The notes under the pieces are model-generated. The model had not been told where the DNA came from and did not search any database. It saw nothing but the letters and a program-made list of their open reading frames with translations. A stretch of DNA of 64,000 bases from the NCBI GenBank assembly GCA_012295275.1, contig CM022665.1, positions 40,999,152 to 41,063,151 of the forward strand, read 5' to 3'. Position numbers and translations under genes: made by a program. Origin of the DNA: Chrysomallon squamiferum (taxonomy: Eukaryota > Mollusca > Gastropoda > Neomphalida > Peltospiridae). Of this stretch, positions 37,510-48,305 are shown piece after piece (position 1 is the first letter of the stretch; each line of letters begins with the position of its first letter).

Positions 37510-37581
37510 GAATAAAAAAGAAAACTTACACACACACACACACACACACACAAACAAACATACATACACTGTAGACATCAT
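37441..37581. repeat. (TA)n and (CA)n microsatellites
   Basis: TA run at about 37469-37505 and CA run at about 37529-37552. They directly precede the inverted dispersed repeat and sit at the same end of it as the GT tract of copy 1. Confidence 0.95.
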
Positions 37582-37829
37582 CACAAATCCACTCTGTACT
37601 TTAGTACAACAACAAAATAGTCTTCATTTGTCCATATTTAGAATGCTCTATTTACCTAAGTTACAAGGCCAAATTTAAAAATATGTTTATCGTTTTGAAA
37701 ATTAATCTTGTTTCTCCATTCAATACTTCGAATTGAGTAGGTATGAAAATAGATAATTTCAACACTGGGCTATTGACGATTGTTAAACGAATTAGAAAAA
37801 AATCTTTACCAGACACTTTCTTAATGAAA
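37582..37829 (-). mobile_element. Dispersed 250-bp repeat, copy 2 (inverted)
   Basis: The reverse complement matches 12782-13034. The core 37626-37829 is nearly identical, and 37582-37625 is weaker (ATTTTGTTGTTGTACTAAAG against ATTTTGTTGCTGTTGTAGTA). The C-run tract present about 50 bp from copy 1 is absent here, so it is not part of the element. Confidence 0.85.
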
Positions 37830-38170
37830 ATTACACAAACATAGACACATATATTTATTTATATATACATACATACATACATACACATACATATAAATTA
37901 ATATATATATATATATATATATAAATATATGTGTGTGTATGTATATATACTAATTTATATGTATATATGTTAAACAAAAAAAAACCTGTTGAAATTAAAT
38001 TTGTTTTAGTTCCTTTTTATAAATTTTTAATTTTATATTTTGTTATTGCTGCTGTTGTTGTTGTTGATATTACTATTATTATTATTTTTATCATTATATT
38101 TTTATTTATTTATTTTTACAAGGAATTCTTTTATTAGGAAATTTTCCAAATTTTCAAACCATAATAATAA
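37830..38170. repeat. CATA/TA microsatellites and GTT/ATT triplets
   Basis: TACATACA and TA runs at about 37855-37930, then GTT/ATT triplets at about 38045-38100. Confidence 0.85.
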
Positions 38171-38290
38171 AATAAACCTGAAACGTCAAATTAATATTTT
38201 AAATCAGATTTATCACCAAAATTTTCCATGAATTTTTCTAGCAGTACATTAAATCCAACCAAATGAAGAACAGCATAGTAAGAAAAAAAC
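38171..38290 (+). repeat. Local dispersed repeat, copy a
   Basis: AATAAACCTGAAACGTCAAA, TTAATATTTTAAATCAGATT, ATTAAATCCAACCAAATGAA and AGCATAGTAAGAAAAAAAC match, in the same order, the segment at 39812-39913. The copies lie 1.64 kb apart in direct orientation. Confidence 0.8.
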
Positions 38291-39190
38291 TTTATATGTA
38301 TTAAGTGTGTATGTATGTAATGATTCTGTGATTTAAAAAGGCAACATAAACATTTTTTCAGTATGGTGTGCAATATTTGTGTTATTACATAATGAAAATC
38401 TAATTAATGCTATAAACCAAATATATTTACACAGTCTTTTAAAGAAAAGGTTTGGAAAATTGTTTAAAACTAGAAATATAACTGTGTATATCAAATCTTG
38501 GATTATGTAACAATTCTTACTTTTAATTTAGTGTTTAAAAATAATTGTCTTGTAGTTGTGATTTTTGGATTTCAACAGAAAAGGTTAAATAAATTCCTTG
38601 TCCATTGACTCTTACAGGAAACAAAATGTGAATTTATAATGTTAAACATGCTTTTTTTTTGAACATTTTAAAAACAAAACAATAAACAAGTTTCTATTTT
38701 CTTTTCTAACTCACTGTACGAAGGAAAATGGTCAATTTTTCATTGCCTTGTTCTAAGTAAACAGTAACAGTTTAGATAATGAAGTAATAAATGAAGTTTT
38801 TCATCATCTTATCTCACATTTTCCATGACAATTGTGTTCCCTGAAATAATTTCCTCTAACATGGTTTTTTCATCAGATTTAGAATTAAAGTGACCTATCG
38901 GATCAAATTTGGTTAGTTCTGAGTTTGATTTGGAATTAAAATTTGGTCATTCTGTGCCAGATATCATAGAAGTGACCACTGGTACAAGAAAATAAATTGA
39001 CCTTATTGTCAATATTTCGTCTGTTTTCAGTTGTAATTCATGATAAGTGGAGTGAAAGAATCTTGATTTAATATAAAGTAATTCTTCAGAAGTCACTTGT
39101 GACCAGTTTCTATGAAAGGGACCATAAGTTACTTAAGATGATTTCTGATAAGTTTAGATTGGGTTGTAGATACTTTCGGTAATTTTGAGG
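38291..39190. other. Non-coding DNA, nothing recognised
   Basis: Ordinary AT-rich sequence. TTTGGTTAGTTCTGAGTTTG and related words near 38908-38950 hint at a short decayed duplication. Confidence 0.5.
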
Positions 39191-39489
39191 ATTTATTATT
39201 ATTATAATTATTATTATTTTATTATTATTATTAGTAGTAGTAGTAGTATATTATTTATGATTATTTGCTTTTTTATTTACATATCATTTTTTAAATAAGA
39301 AGAGAAAAGAACTGACTTAATTTAAAAATGTTATTACATTGACTGGTATTATTTTCAGAAATGTTATGAGTGTGCATGTGTGTGTGTGTGTGTGTGTGTG
39401 TGTTTAAAGTGAGTGTGTGAAGAGTTAAAATGATATTGTCTACTATCTTATTTTCTGTCTTATTTGTGTGTGTGTGTGTAATATTTGTA

Positions 39490-39528
<39 letters not shown>

Positions 39529-39530
39529 TT
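39191..39530. repeat. ATT/TAG triplets and two (GT)n runs
   Basis: ATT/TAG at about 39193-39250, GT runs at about 39378-39404 and 39495-39526. The minus-strand His/Thr-rich frame is an artefact. Confidence 0.93.
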
Positions 39531-39719
39531 TCTGGTGTAAAAGAAGGCAAGAGAAAATAAAATATTCCAGCGATTAAAAGATTTGTTTAGATTGTGTACA
39601 ACCATCAGGACTGTTCGACAAAGACATCATTGTCAAAGATTATCTCTCAGTAACGTCTGCTGAACTGTCAGACATAGCAGTTTGATTGAACAAACATGTC
39701 AAACAAGAAGATTTGCTTA

Positions 39720-40260
39720 GCGATTTTTCTCATTGACAGCACATTAACACAATATTAACACATGAGCCTAATATTACTTTGCAGTATAATATTAACATCA
39801 ACACATAACATAATAAAGCTGAAACATCCAGTTAATATTTAAAACCAGATTTTCAATCAGTGTATCAAACCTAACCAAATTAGAAAGAGCAGAGTAAGAA
39901 AGCAAAAAAAAAACAAACACAATATTAACACAGCAACATAACATTAGCATATCAACACAATATTAACAAATCAATATAATGTTAAGATATCTGTACAATA
40001 TTAACACATCACAATAATATTAATATATGAGTGCATTATTAAACATCAACACAGTATTAACACATCAACATAATATTAATATATCAGTACAGTATTAACA
40101 CATCAGCACAATATTAACACATCAACTCACTAATACAGTATCAACACAATATTAACACATCAGTATATTAAGATATCAGTACAATATTTACTCATAAGCA
40201 ATATTAATATATCAGTACATTAGAAACACATCAACACATCACCACAGTATTAACACATGC
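39720..40260 (+). repeat. 18-19-bp minisatellite (ATATTAACACATCAGTACA)
   Basis: Units such as ATATTAACACATCAACACA and ATATTAATATATCAGTACA repeat with substitutions and small length changes. The array is interrupted at 39812-39913 by the second copy of the local dispersed repeat. Confidence 0.9.
39812..39913 (+). repeat. Local dispersed repeat, copy b, inside the minisatellite
   Basis: AATAAAGCTGAAACATCCAG, TTAATATTTAAAACCAGATT, TATCAAACCTAACCAAATTA and AGCAGAGTAAGAAAGC align with 38171-38290. Minisatellite units lie on both sides, which suggests insertion into the array. Confidence 0.78.
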
Positions 40261-40326
40261 CAGTCATACATCTACTGTATTTGTGAGGACATATGAGATT
40301 ACTTTGTAATGAATGTTTTAATGGAA

Positions 40327-40357
40327 GAGAAGCAGACAGACAGATAGATAGACAGAC

Positions 40358-40409
<52 letters not shown>

Positions 40410-40500
40410 GTAGATAGACAGAAAGAAAGATAAACAGATGGACATGTAGACAGACAGATAGACTGACAGGTAGGAAGACACATGGACAGACAGATATATA
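40327..40500. repeat. (GATA)n/(GACA)n tetranucleotide array
   Basis: GACA units, then a GATA run at about 40357-40410, then mixed GACA/GATA. The LSIYLSIYLS-type minus-strand frames are its translation. Confidence 0.96.
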
Positions 40501-40654
40501 TATATAGCTACAATGCTATTTAGATAAATATATAGATTTGTTGAGTTAGAGATAGAGATTTGTTGATACTTAGATAAATAGGTAGACTGATTAACTAACA
40601 ACATACATACAGACAGACAGACAGGTAGATATTGACATTATAAAAGAAACCAGT

Positions 40655-40860
40655 TGAGATCTTTGGCTACAGATGTTTGATGTGTTGTTTATGGGAAGGT
40701 GTACAGAAAAGATTTCTTGTTGCTAATTCAAAAAGAACAGCAGATTATGATGCAGATTTCTTCTCTCCTGGTGGTTCTTAGCTATATGTAGGATGCCCGA
40801 AAGACTTTAATGAAAAATATTGTGAACATCATTAAGTAAAATATTTCTTCCTTCTTCCAA
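40655..40860 (+). mobile_element. SINE 3' half with intact terminus
   Basis: TGTGTTGTTTATGGGAAGGT, GATTTCTTGTTGCTAATTCA, GCAGATTTCTTCTCTCCTGG and CATCATTAAGTAAAATATTT, TTCCTTCTTCC follow the remembered SINE order to its extreme 3' end. The tRNA-like head is missing. Confidence 0.75.
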
Positions 40861-40902
40861 TATTTAATGACATAAAATTATTTTTGTATTCTTAACTATA
40901 GA

Positions 40903-40934
<32 letters not shown>

Positions 40935-41534
40935 AAAAAAAATAAATTAAAAACTCTTTATTGTAGGCATTCCTTTGTTAATTGGCCAGTTTAAATATCT
41001 GTGTTGGAATGAGTTTCACCAACTTGAAACACACAGTTCCTTCATCAGCTTTTTTAACAGCTAGGTGTCTTGGGAAATGTATTCAAAATGGCTGTGGTGC
41101 ATTGCAAACTGGGATAGCTAACAGACAAAATCTGTGACCTCAGTGAAAACAATCAATTTGTGTGAACACTTACAAAGTATGTCAGTTGTGACAAACAGGA
41201 GCCCTTGTAATTGAGGATGCTCATTAGAAAAACAAATTAGTGATGTGATTTTAGAGCTGCTAGACAGAACTCTGATTGATTGTAACATGCCAGTGAGAAA
41301 AAAAGTTTGTTTGAAAATATTCTCCCTGTGACACTCACTAGATCAGCCAGCTGAAAGATGACTACATTCATTAAAGGGTTCAAGCACAATTGTCTGGGTC
41401 ACAGCATTCCAGAGTTTTCAAAATGTCTCGTTTTTCAGACAGAGTTTGTGTTTTAAAGGGTCTGAAGAAAAGAAATGGAGTGGTGTTTTATTTTGTTTTT
41501 TTTTTTTGAATACATCACCCAGTTAATTCTGTGT
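40861..41534. other. Non-coding DNA; (AAAT)n at the left
   Basis: AAAT tetranucleotides at about 40903-40936, then moderately complex sequence with no recognisable gene. Confidence 0.5.
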
Positions 41535-41965
41535 TCAAACTAGTTCTTTTAACAGTTAATCTCTTGAATTCCTTTTTTGCAGACAGTTGTCAACTTATGA
41601 ACACATTCTATAGCGACCAATTGGTCGTATGTTGATTTGGACTGAATTCAGACATCTTGGATTACGGAAACCATATTACTATTTGTTTCATACTGTATGA
41701 AATCACCTTATCTCAGTCTAAAGTTATATATATTCTTTTTTAGTAAGCACTTTAAGTAGTTTAAATCAAATACAATTCACACTACTGCTACAAAAAAATA
41801 CAAAAAGAGAAAATATTTATTGATCACTGGGGCTAAGAAGTGGGCAAAAGATGTTTCTTTCTTGGGGAAGCAATGCAGTTGTTTTCCTTACAAACACACT
41901 GATCTTATTCTGAATTGTTCTTTTTCCCTCTTCCTCATATATCTCATGTTAAAAATGAAATGTGT
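41535..41965 (+). repeat. Segmental duplication, copy 1
   Basis: Matches 42899-43293 in order: TCAAACTAGTTCTTTTAACA, CTCTTGAATTCCTTTTTTGC, CAGACATCTTGGATTA, TTTCTTTCTTGGGGAAGCAA, TTGTTTTCCTTACAAACA and AATGAAATGTGT. This copy is longer, with a 14-bp palindrome (CGACCAATTGGTCG, 41614-41627) where copy 2 differs. The similar peptides in both copies (FLG, CFPYKHT, LNCSFSLFL) follow from DNA similarity and do not show a gene. Confidence 0.85.
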
Positions 41966-42021
41966 CTTGCACCAGTGTTGGCAGATAAGTATGTCTAGAT
42001 TTAAACATGACACCACTGTTA

Positions 42022-42023
<2 letters not shown>

Positions 42024-42066
<43 letters not shown>

Positions 42067-42091
42067 TTTTTATATATATATATATATATAA
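42024..42091. repeat. (CA)n(TA)n microsatellite
   Basis: CA run at about 42025-42065 followed by TA at about 42071-42090. Confidence 0.97.
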
Positions 42092-42820
42092 ATGTTTAAG
42101 TTACATAATTACAATTACACAATGGAACATGACACTCAATTTTACAACAGCTATTTGCAAACACATCCTACAGGTTTGAAAAATTTTAGTCACGAATTTT
42201 CACTTGGGAATTTATTTTCATTTTTATCCTACAGCTCTGTATTGTAATGTTTTTGTTATTATTATTATTATTTTTTTTTTTAAAACATGAAAGAAACCCT
42301 CAACCTTTCTCCAGGCATTTCATAATTTGTTGTTGCTCAGAGAGAAACAATTGAAGTGGCACAATATGGCTGCCAATGCTTCCAGCTGTTGTTTAAATAA
42401 TTATTAGGTTTTGTTTGTGTTACGTCAAGGCTCATCCAGAGATTGAACTAATTATTTATAATTAGAGATTTTCTTCAGCAGTGTCAGTAGACTGACATGC
42501 TAATATCCATTTGTATGTCTTTCATTATTCATTTTGTTGATGTCGTGTTCATCAATGAATGAGTATTCAAGTAGTGCTCATCAGTATTATTGTGGTCTGT
42601 GGGTGTTTGTATGTTTGTGAGTGTGTGGATCTGTGTTTGTGAGTCATGTATGTGTTTGTGTGTGTTTGTGTGTGATATACACTGACTGGCATATGGCACA
42701 CACGTACACTGACAAATGTAGCTGAATAGACAGAAGAAGAGATTAATAAATAAGTACTTATATACAGAAACAATGATATATAAACTCAAATTCATAATCA
42801 AACATGTACAGAGACAAAGC
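42092..42820. other. Non-coding DNA with a GTTTGTGTGT-rich stretch
   Basis: ATT run near 42256-42271 and degenerate GT sequence at about 42590-42675. Minus-strand frames there are His/Thr-rich artefacts. Confidence 0.55.
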
Positions 42821-42821
42821 T

Positions 42822-42856
42822 AGACACACACACACACACACACACACTCATATACA

Positions 42857-42894
<38 letters not shown>

Positions 42895-42896
42895 GT
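42822..42896. repeat. (CA)n and (CATA)n microsatellite
   Basis: CA run at about 42823-42847 followed by CATA tetranucleotides to about 42885. It ends at the left edge of the second segmental duplication copy. Confidence 0.96.
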
Positions 42897-42898
42897 GG

Positions 42899-43293
42899 TC
42901 AAACTAGTTCTTTTAACAGTTAATCTCTTGAATTCCTTTTTTGCAGATAGTTGTCAATTTACAAACACATTCCAATCCATCCAGTTGATTTGGACTGTAT
43001 TCAGACATCTTGGATTATAAAAACTATGTTATTATTTGTTTAGTACTGTGTGAAATCACCTTTTTTCAACCTAAAGTCATATTATTTCAAACAATATATA
43101 TATATATGGCTTGGTAAAAACAATTAAAAAAAGAAAAAATATTTATTGATCACTAGTGCTTGGAAGTGAACAAAGGATTTTTCTTTCTTGGGGAGGCACA
43201 ATGCAATTGTTTTCCTTACAAACATACTGAGCTTAGTCTGAATTGTTCTTTTTCCCTGTTCCTCAAAAATCTCACATTAAGAATGAAATGTGT
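42899..43293 (+). repeat. Segmental duplication, copy 2
   Basis: Direct-orientation copy of 41535-41965, about 1.36 kb downstream, roughly 35 bp shorter. Several small indels and substitutions separate the copies. A TA microsatellite follows at about 43296-43312. Confidence 0.85.
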
Positions 43294-43605
43294 ATCTATA
43301 TATATATATATAAATATATGTAATGGACTAACACACTGGCCTTATAAAGAAAAATGAACAAAGTGGTTAATGGGCTTACTTTTATTTTCTCTGCACAATC
43401 TCTCACACACAGACTGTGTCTGTCTGTCTGTCTATACGACATTGTTCTATGATTATGTTCTGATGGAAGAAGATGCATTTTGCCACATCAAAGAGACACA
43501 CTGATTAAACAATGAAAAAATCTCAGTTGATGTTGGCTCTTATGAGAGACTTTGATGAGATCAATAAAAAAAAAAGCTTACTTCATTTCTTGGTATGATC
43601 TTTTC
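43294..43605. other. Non-coding DNA, nothing recognised
   Basis: TA run, a short CTGT run at about 43416-43431, otherwise ordinary sequence. Confidence 0.5.
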
Positions 43606-43970
43606 TTCTAGATGTGTCTGTGTGTCTCTGTGTCTGTGTTTCTGTATATTTTTTGCATATTGTATGTGTATTTTTATGTTTATGTATGTGTGTTAAGTGT
43701 GTTTGTAGATCTGTAGGTGTGTTTATTTGTGTATTATATGTATATACATGTGTATGTATGTATGGTAGTACTCTGTATGTTAGTACATATATAGGTATGT
43801 TCGTATTTATGTATGCATGTATGAATATATGTATATATGTATCTATATGTATCTGTGTGTGTGTGTGTGTGTGTTTGTGTATGTACATACATATATGTGT
43901 AGGTATGTATGTATGTGTGTGTGTGTGTATATATATTTATATGTACATTTCTGTAGGTAGTAATATTCAT
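43606..43970. repeat. TG/TATG/TGTA low-complexity array
   Basis: Degenerate TGTGTGT, GTATGTATG and ATATGTAT words. The Cys/Val-rich 122-codon plus frame and His/Thr-rich minus frames come from it. Confidence 0.92.
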
Positions 43971-44754
43971 GTGTATTTATAGTTTTACCAAAAATACTTT
44001 TATTATGAAAAATACTACTTTAATGTCTTGTTGACATTTATAAAACTTAACATTCAGTTTCAGTTTTTAAGTTATAAACACAAGTTATATACGCAACCAA
44101 ACTGTGCTTACATTTCTTATGTAATCAAACAAGAACAGTCTTATAAAATGACAAAATGAATTAAATACTTAAATAATTTGATTCTTATTTCTAAAACCTT
44201 TTGCATAAACCATTACACATTTATTAACTAATATATAAATTTGTCGATTTTTTTTTATTTTTTTATTTTTTTATTTTTTTTCAACAAAATATTTTTTTCC
44301 TACTCTCTTGCAGGATGAAATTCTTCATGCATGAGTAATTATGGTCCTAACTGAACTGTCTGAAGACGAGTGCAGTAAATATTAAAAATCTATAATTGTG
44401 ACAAAAGAGTCTGGTTTTTAACACCAGTCTGTCTGAACTGTATCGATCCTCTTGTTAACGTTTATGGGTGAAACTGGAAAAAAAGAAAAAAAAAGAAAAA
44501 AGAAAAAGTTTTTAAATTGTGGGGCAATAGAAAATCTATTTTTCAGTTTGAGGTCACTGACATCATCTTTAGTGTGTTGTGTAAAATTAGAAAATCTCAA
44601 AGGAATTCAGTAGCAGTTTATGGTTCATTTGTAGACCAAAGACATCATTTGTGACAGCCTTAAGGTCAGTCATCCCAGATTCACAGATAACGTTTTTTCC
44701 CATTCATGTCAGCTCTTGATGACTGCTGTTATAAAGACTATATTGCTTCTTTAC
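43971..44754. other. Non-coding DNA, nothing recognised
   Basis: T-tract at about 44249-44281 and A/G tract at about 44478-44507. No supported gene. Confidence 0.5.
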
Positions 44755-45360
44755 TGTCTGCAGGAAGGCAAAGGTGAAAACAATTCCTTGCTGATAATTG
44801 ATTAGAGTAACCCATCTTTTTTTAAGACCCTGGTATTTTCTTTTCTCTGCAGGAAGATGTAAATAAAAGATTCTTTCCTGTAACTGAAAGGCGTAGTACA
44901 TATGATGCCAGTCAGTTTCCTGTTTCTTTACCACCTGTAGGAAGGTAAAGGTGAAAGAGCACTTGCTGATAAGTGAAAAGAGTAACCCTTGTGGTAACTT
45001 AAAAGACTAGCCCATGTTGTAGAAGCAGGCTTGTTCATTTTTTACAAGACCATAAGTATTTCTTTTCTGTGTTTGGGAAGTAAAATATTCCTTCTTGTAA
45101 CTGAAAAGAGTATCCTGTGTGGTAGCTGAAAAGAGTAGCCCAGGTTTCTTCATCTTTTATAAAATAATGTTATTTTCTTATTGTCTGCAGAAGGTAAAAA
45201 AGTACTTACTGATAATTGAAAAGCGATTCCCATGTGGTAACAGAAATTTTTTCATCTTCACTAAATAATAGAGGGTTTTTACTGTCTATGAGAAGGTTCA
45301 GCTAAAAGATTACATGCTGCTAATTGGAATGAATGAGTAGTAACATATTTTTCTAGCTTT
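44755..45360 (+). repeat. Tandem array of SINE 3' modules, about 6 diverged units
   Basis: Units begin near 44755, 44845, 44934, 45065, 45182 and 45282. Each has CTG(C/T)-GGAAGGTAAA, a CCTTGCTGATAATTGAAAAG-like core and GAGTAACCC/GTAGCCCATG, sometimes with a second copy of the core (GTGGTAACTTAAAAGACTAG). This is the 3' module of the SINE at 25659 and 30869, without its tRNA-like head. A 76-codon minus-strand frame lies inside and is not considered a gene. Confidence 0.8.
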
Positions 45361-47229
45361 ATTATGACAAAACAGTTATTGGTTTATGTCTAAGAATTAG
45401 TAAAATTTAATATACTTAGAGATCATAAAAATATTTTTTTTTTTTCTATAATAAATTTTTTTATGTACCAGACTAAATATTTAGATTTCAATTTGGTGTT
45501 TTTGAAATGGACTTTAGACTTTTGAAGCTTCTATTTTGTTTTAAATTCAAGGCCATGAATTAATATTTGAATTTTTCAGAATTTTCAAATAATAATATTG
45601 TGAAGAAAATAGTGTAATTTCAGGACCTTTAAGGAGGCATGTTTTCTGCTCAATTATTATTTTTCATATTTTCCATCAGTCCTTAAAAGATACCAAAACC
45701 CCCACCAAAAAAAAACATTAATAAAATCAAATAAAATCAACACTTGAAAACATACAAGAAAAGGCAATAAAGAATAAATTAGAAATACTCCAAAATGCAA
45801 TAATATTGTTTTATTGTCAATTTATTTTTTCATTTTTCTTTTATTATTTATTTTGTCATGGGGCACAGATATCATTTGCTGGACAATGATGGATGGATGG
45901 ATGAATAGATGAATCAGGAACATATGGATGAATCATGAATAGATAGATGAATTAATGAATGGATCAGTGAAAAAATTAATGAAGTAATGGATGGAAAGAT
46001 AAAAGGGTAACCGACAGCACAATTTGAAAAAAAAATGTGTTTAGGAAATTTTAAAACTGTTTAGTTCCAAGAGTGCAAACACCCATTTTTTATTTTTTTT
46101 TATTTTTTTTTTTTTTAAACTTTTTAAAAACTTTTTCTTTCATAATAAAATTAATCTAAAAGTAAATTTTAAAAAGGAAGATTATATTTTTTTGCAATAG
46201 ATAATCCCATTATTTAATTTAAACTAAAGCTTCTTTTTCATTTGAACTAAGTCACATAAACAAATGAAGATAAATAAATTGTCTAATTTCATTTAAAGTC
46301 AACTGTTTAACTGATTTATAGATAATGAAAGTAAGTCAGTAGTAGATATTTTAGCTTCAGGATTAGTATCCTACACATAACATTTGAGGCTATTCCCATT
46401 CCAAACTGAGCTCCTTCATTTGTTGTACTTGTTTTTGTGAAATTTGATAAAAGATTCTTTGATGCAAAAGTTACTCATATATATATTCTTTTTATTTTGA
46501 CCAATGATTGATATATATCTATATATTGACCAGTGATATTTTTGTTATTATAAATTTTGTCTATATTTTGAGTAGTATATGTGGGAAGGTTTTGTTTAGG
46601 GGAAAAAAACAGTTGATTATTGCCCTATATTTATATAATATGTCTGGGTAAGATTTTTCAACTAATTAAAAAGAAAATAAATTTTAAAAAGTAACACTTC
46701 AAAAATTATAAATATTATATAAGATGCATAATTTGAATTGATGAATATTTTTCAACACACAATGAAAAATTATATATATATATATATATGCGATTTCCTA
46801 ATTGTAGTTTCATCAGTTACAAATTGGCAAAATAGAAGAAAACAAATGGCAGCAATTTGGAAATAGTGTTGTTTGACTCAAGTTGTATATAATTTAGACA
46901 TTGACTAAATGAAATGAGCAGGTGTTATACAAACTAATTTGGCTTCAGCTCTCAAATTATTTCATTCCACTTGTGATTTGCTTAAAGGAATTGTGATGGA
47001 TTTCCTCATGTATGGAAAATTTTCGGGTTTTGGGTTGTTGTTTTTATTTTTTTTGCTTTTTTATTTTTTTAAATACCAAAGGAAGTATGAGAATAGTTTT
47101 TATATTTTTTTTTAAATTCTTTATTTGAAAGTGTGTACTGTGTGTGTTTAATTTTTTTTATATGCTGTTGTCTGCAATTTTTTATGATTGTTTCTTTTTG
47201 TTGCGACTTTTGAATTGAATGTGTTTACC
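45361..47229. other. AT-rich non-coding DNA
   Basis: GGAT/GAATAGAT tetranucleotide-like repeat at about 45889-46000, T tracts near 46088-46115 and TA at about 46773-46789. No gene recognised. Confidence 0.6.
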
Positions 47230-48110
47230 AGTATTAAAATCGAGTTTACTGAATTTTATGGATCTCTCTTTATGTTTATTGAATTGTATTTATATCTCTT
47301 TATGTTTACTGAATATTATTGATCTCTTTATGTTTACTGAATATTATTGATCTCTTTATGTTTACTGAATTTTACGGATCTCTCTTTATGTTTACTGAAT
47401 TTTACGGATCTCTCTTTATGTTTACTGAATTTTACGGATCTCTCTTTATGTTTACTGAATTTTACAGATCTCTTTATGTTTACTGAATTTTACAGATCTC
47501 TCTTTATGTTTACTGAATTTTACGGATCTCTCTTTATGTTTACTGAATTTTACGGATCTCTCTTTATGTTTACTGAATTTTACAGATCTCTCTTTGTGTT
47601 TACTGAATTTTACTGATCTCTCTTTATGTTTACTGAATTTTACAGATCTCTCTTTATGTTTACTGAATTTTACGGATCTCTCTTTATGTTTACTGAATTT
47701 TATGGATCTCTTTATGTTTACTGAATTTTACGGATCTCTCTTTATGTTTACTGAATTTTACAGATCTCTCTTTATGTTTACTGAATTTTACAGATCTCTC
47801 TTTATGTTTACTGAATTTTACGGATCTCTCTTTATGTTTAATTAATTGTATTTATATCTCTTTATGTTTAATGAATTTTATTGATCACTGTTTATGTTTA
47901 CTGAATTTTATGGATCTCCCTTTATGTTTACTGAATTTTATTGATCTCTTTATATTTAATGAATTTTGGGGATCTCTTTATGTTTAATAAATGTTATGGA
48001 TATTTCTTTATGTTTTGTGAATCATGTAGATATATCTTTATGTTTTATGTACTTTATGAATATCTTTTTACATTATATGAACTTTATGGATATCGCTTCA
48101 TGTCTAACAT
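47230..48110 (+). repeat. 30-bp minisatellite (unit GATCTCTCTTTATGTTTACT + GAATTTTACG), about 29 units
   Basis: The central part, 47340-47850, is made of near-identical 30-bp units, with a minority of 28-bp units lacking one CT. A G/A switch occurs at the TACGGAT/TACAGAT position. Units at both edges are more diverged (GAATCATGTAGATATATC and similar). Because 30 is divisible by 3, long frames (LCLLNFTDLS repeats) stay open and are broken only by 28-bp units. Confidence 0.95.
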
Positions 48111-48199
48111 TTTCAAAAATGTTTTTAAGTAATTTGTAAACTGATAGATTTATTATTTCATACTAGTTTATTGGTTTATGTACATATCCACAGCAATCC

Positions 48200-48212
48200 A
48201 TCCACACACACG

Positions 48213-48275
<63 letters not shown>

Positions 48276-48305
48276 ATTCACACACACACACTCACACACA
48301 CAGAC
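48200..48305. repeat. (CA)n microsatellite
   Basis: Long CA run at about 48217-48272 with further CA-rich sequence to about 48305. Confidence 0.97.

Noticed and set aside
38455-38520. RNITVYIK peptide reminiscent of human RNITVKLY in B3GALNT2
   Set aside because: No acceptor or donor bounds it, the frame closes quickly, and five matching residues are within chance for AT-rich DNA.
40327-40500. GATA/GACA array considered as a CRISPR-like or regulated repeat
   Set aside because: Pure tetranucleotide repeat without spacers, in eukaryotic DNA.
41820-43357. Similar peptides in frames at 41820 and 43160 (CFPYKHT, LNCSFSLFL)
   Set aside because: The similarity is that of the duplicated DNA segment. 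Indels and substitutions are not biased to codon third positions as far as I can see, and the frames end in microsatellites.
44704-44934. 76-codon minus-strand frame
   Set aside because: It runs antisense through the SINE-tail tandem array.
47347-47845. LCLLNFTDLS repeat frames resembling a repeat protein
   Set aside because: The periodicity comes from the 30-bp minisatellite. 28-bp units shift the frame, and there is no start context, signal or splice site pattern that would indicate a gene.
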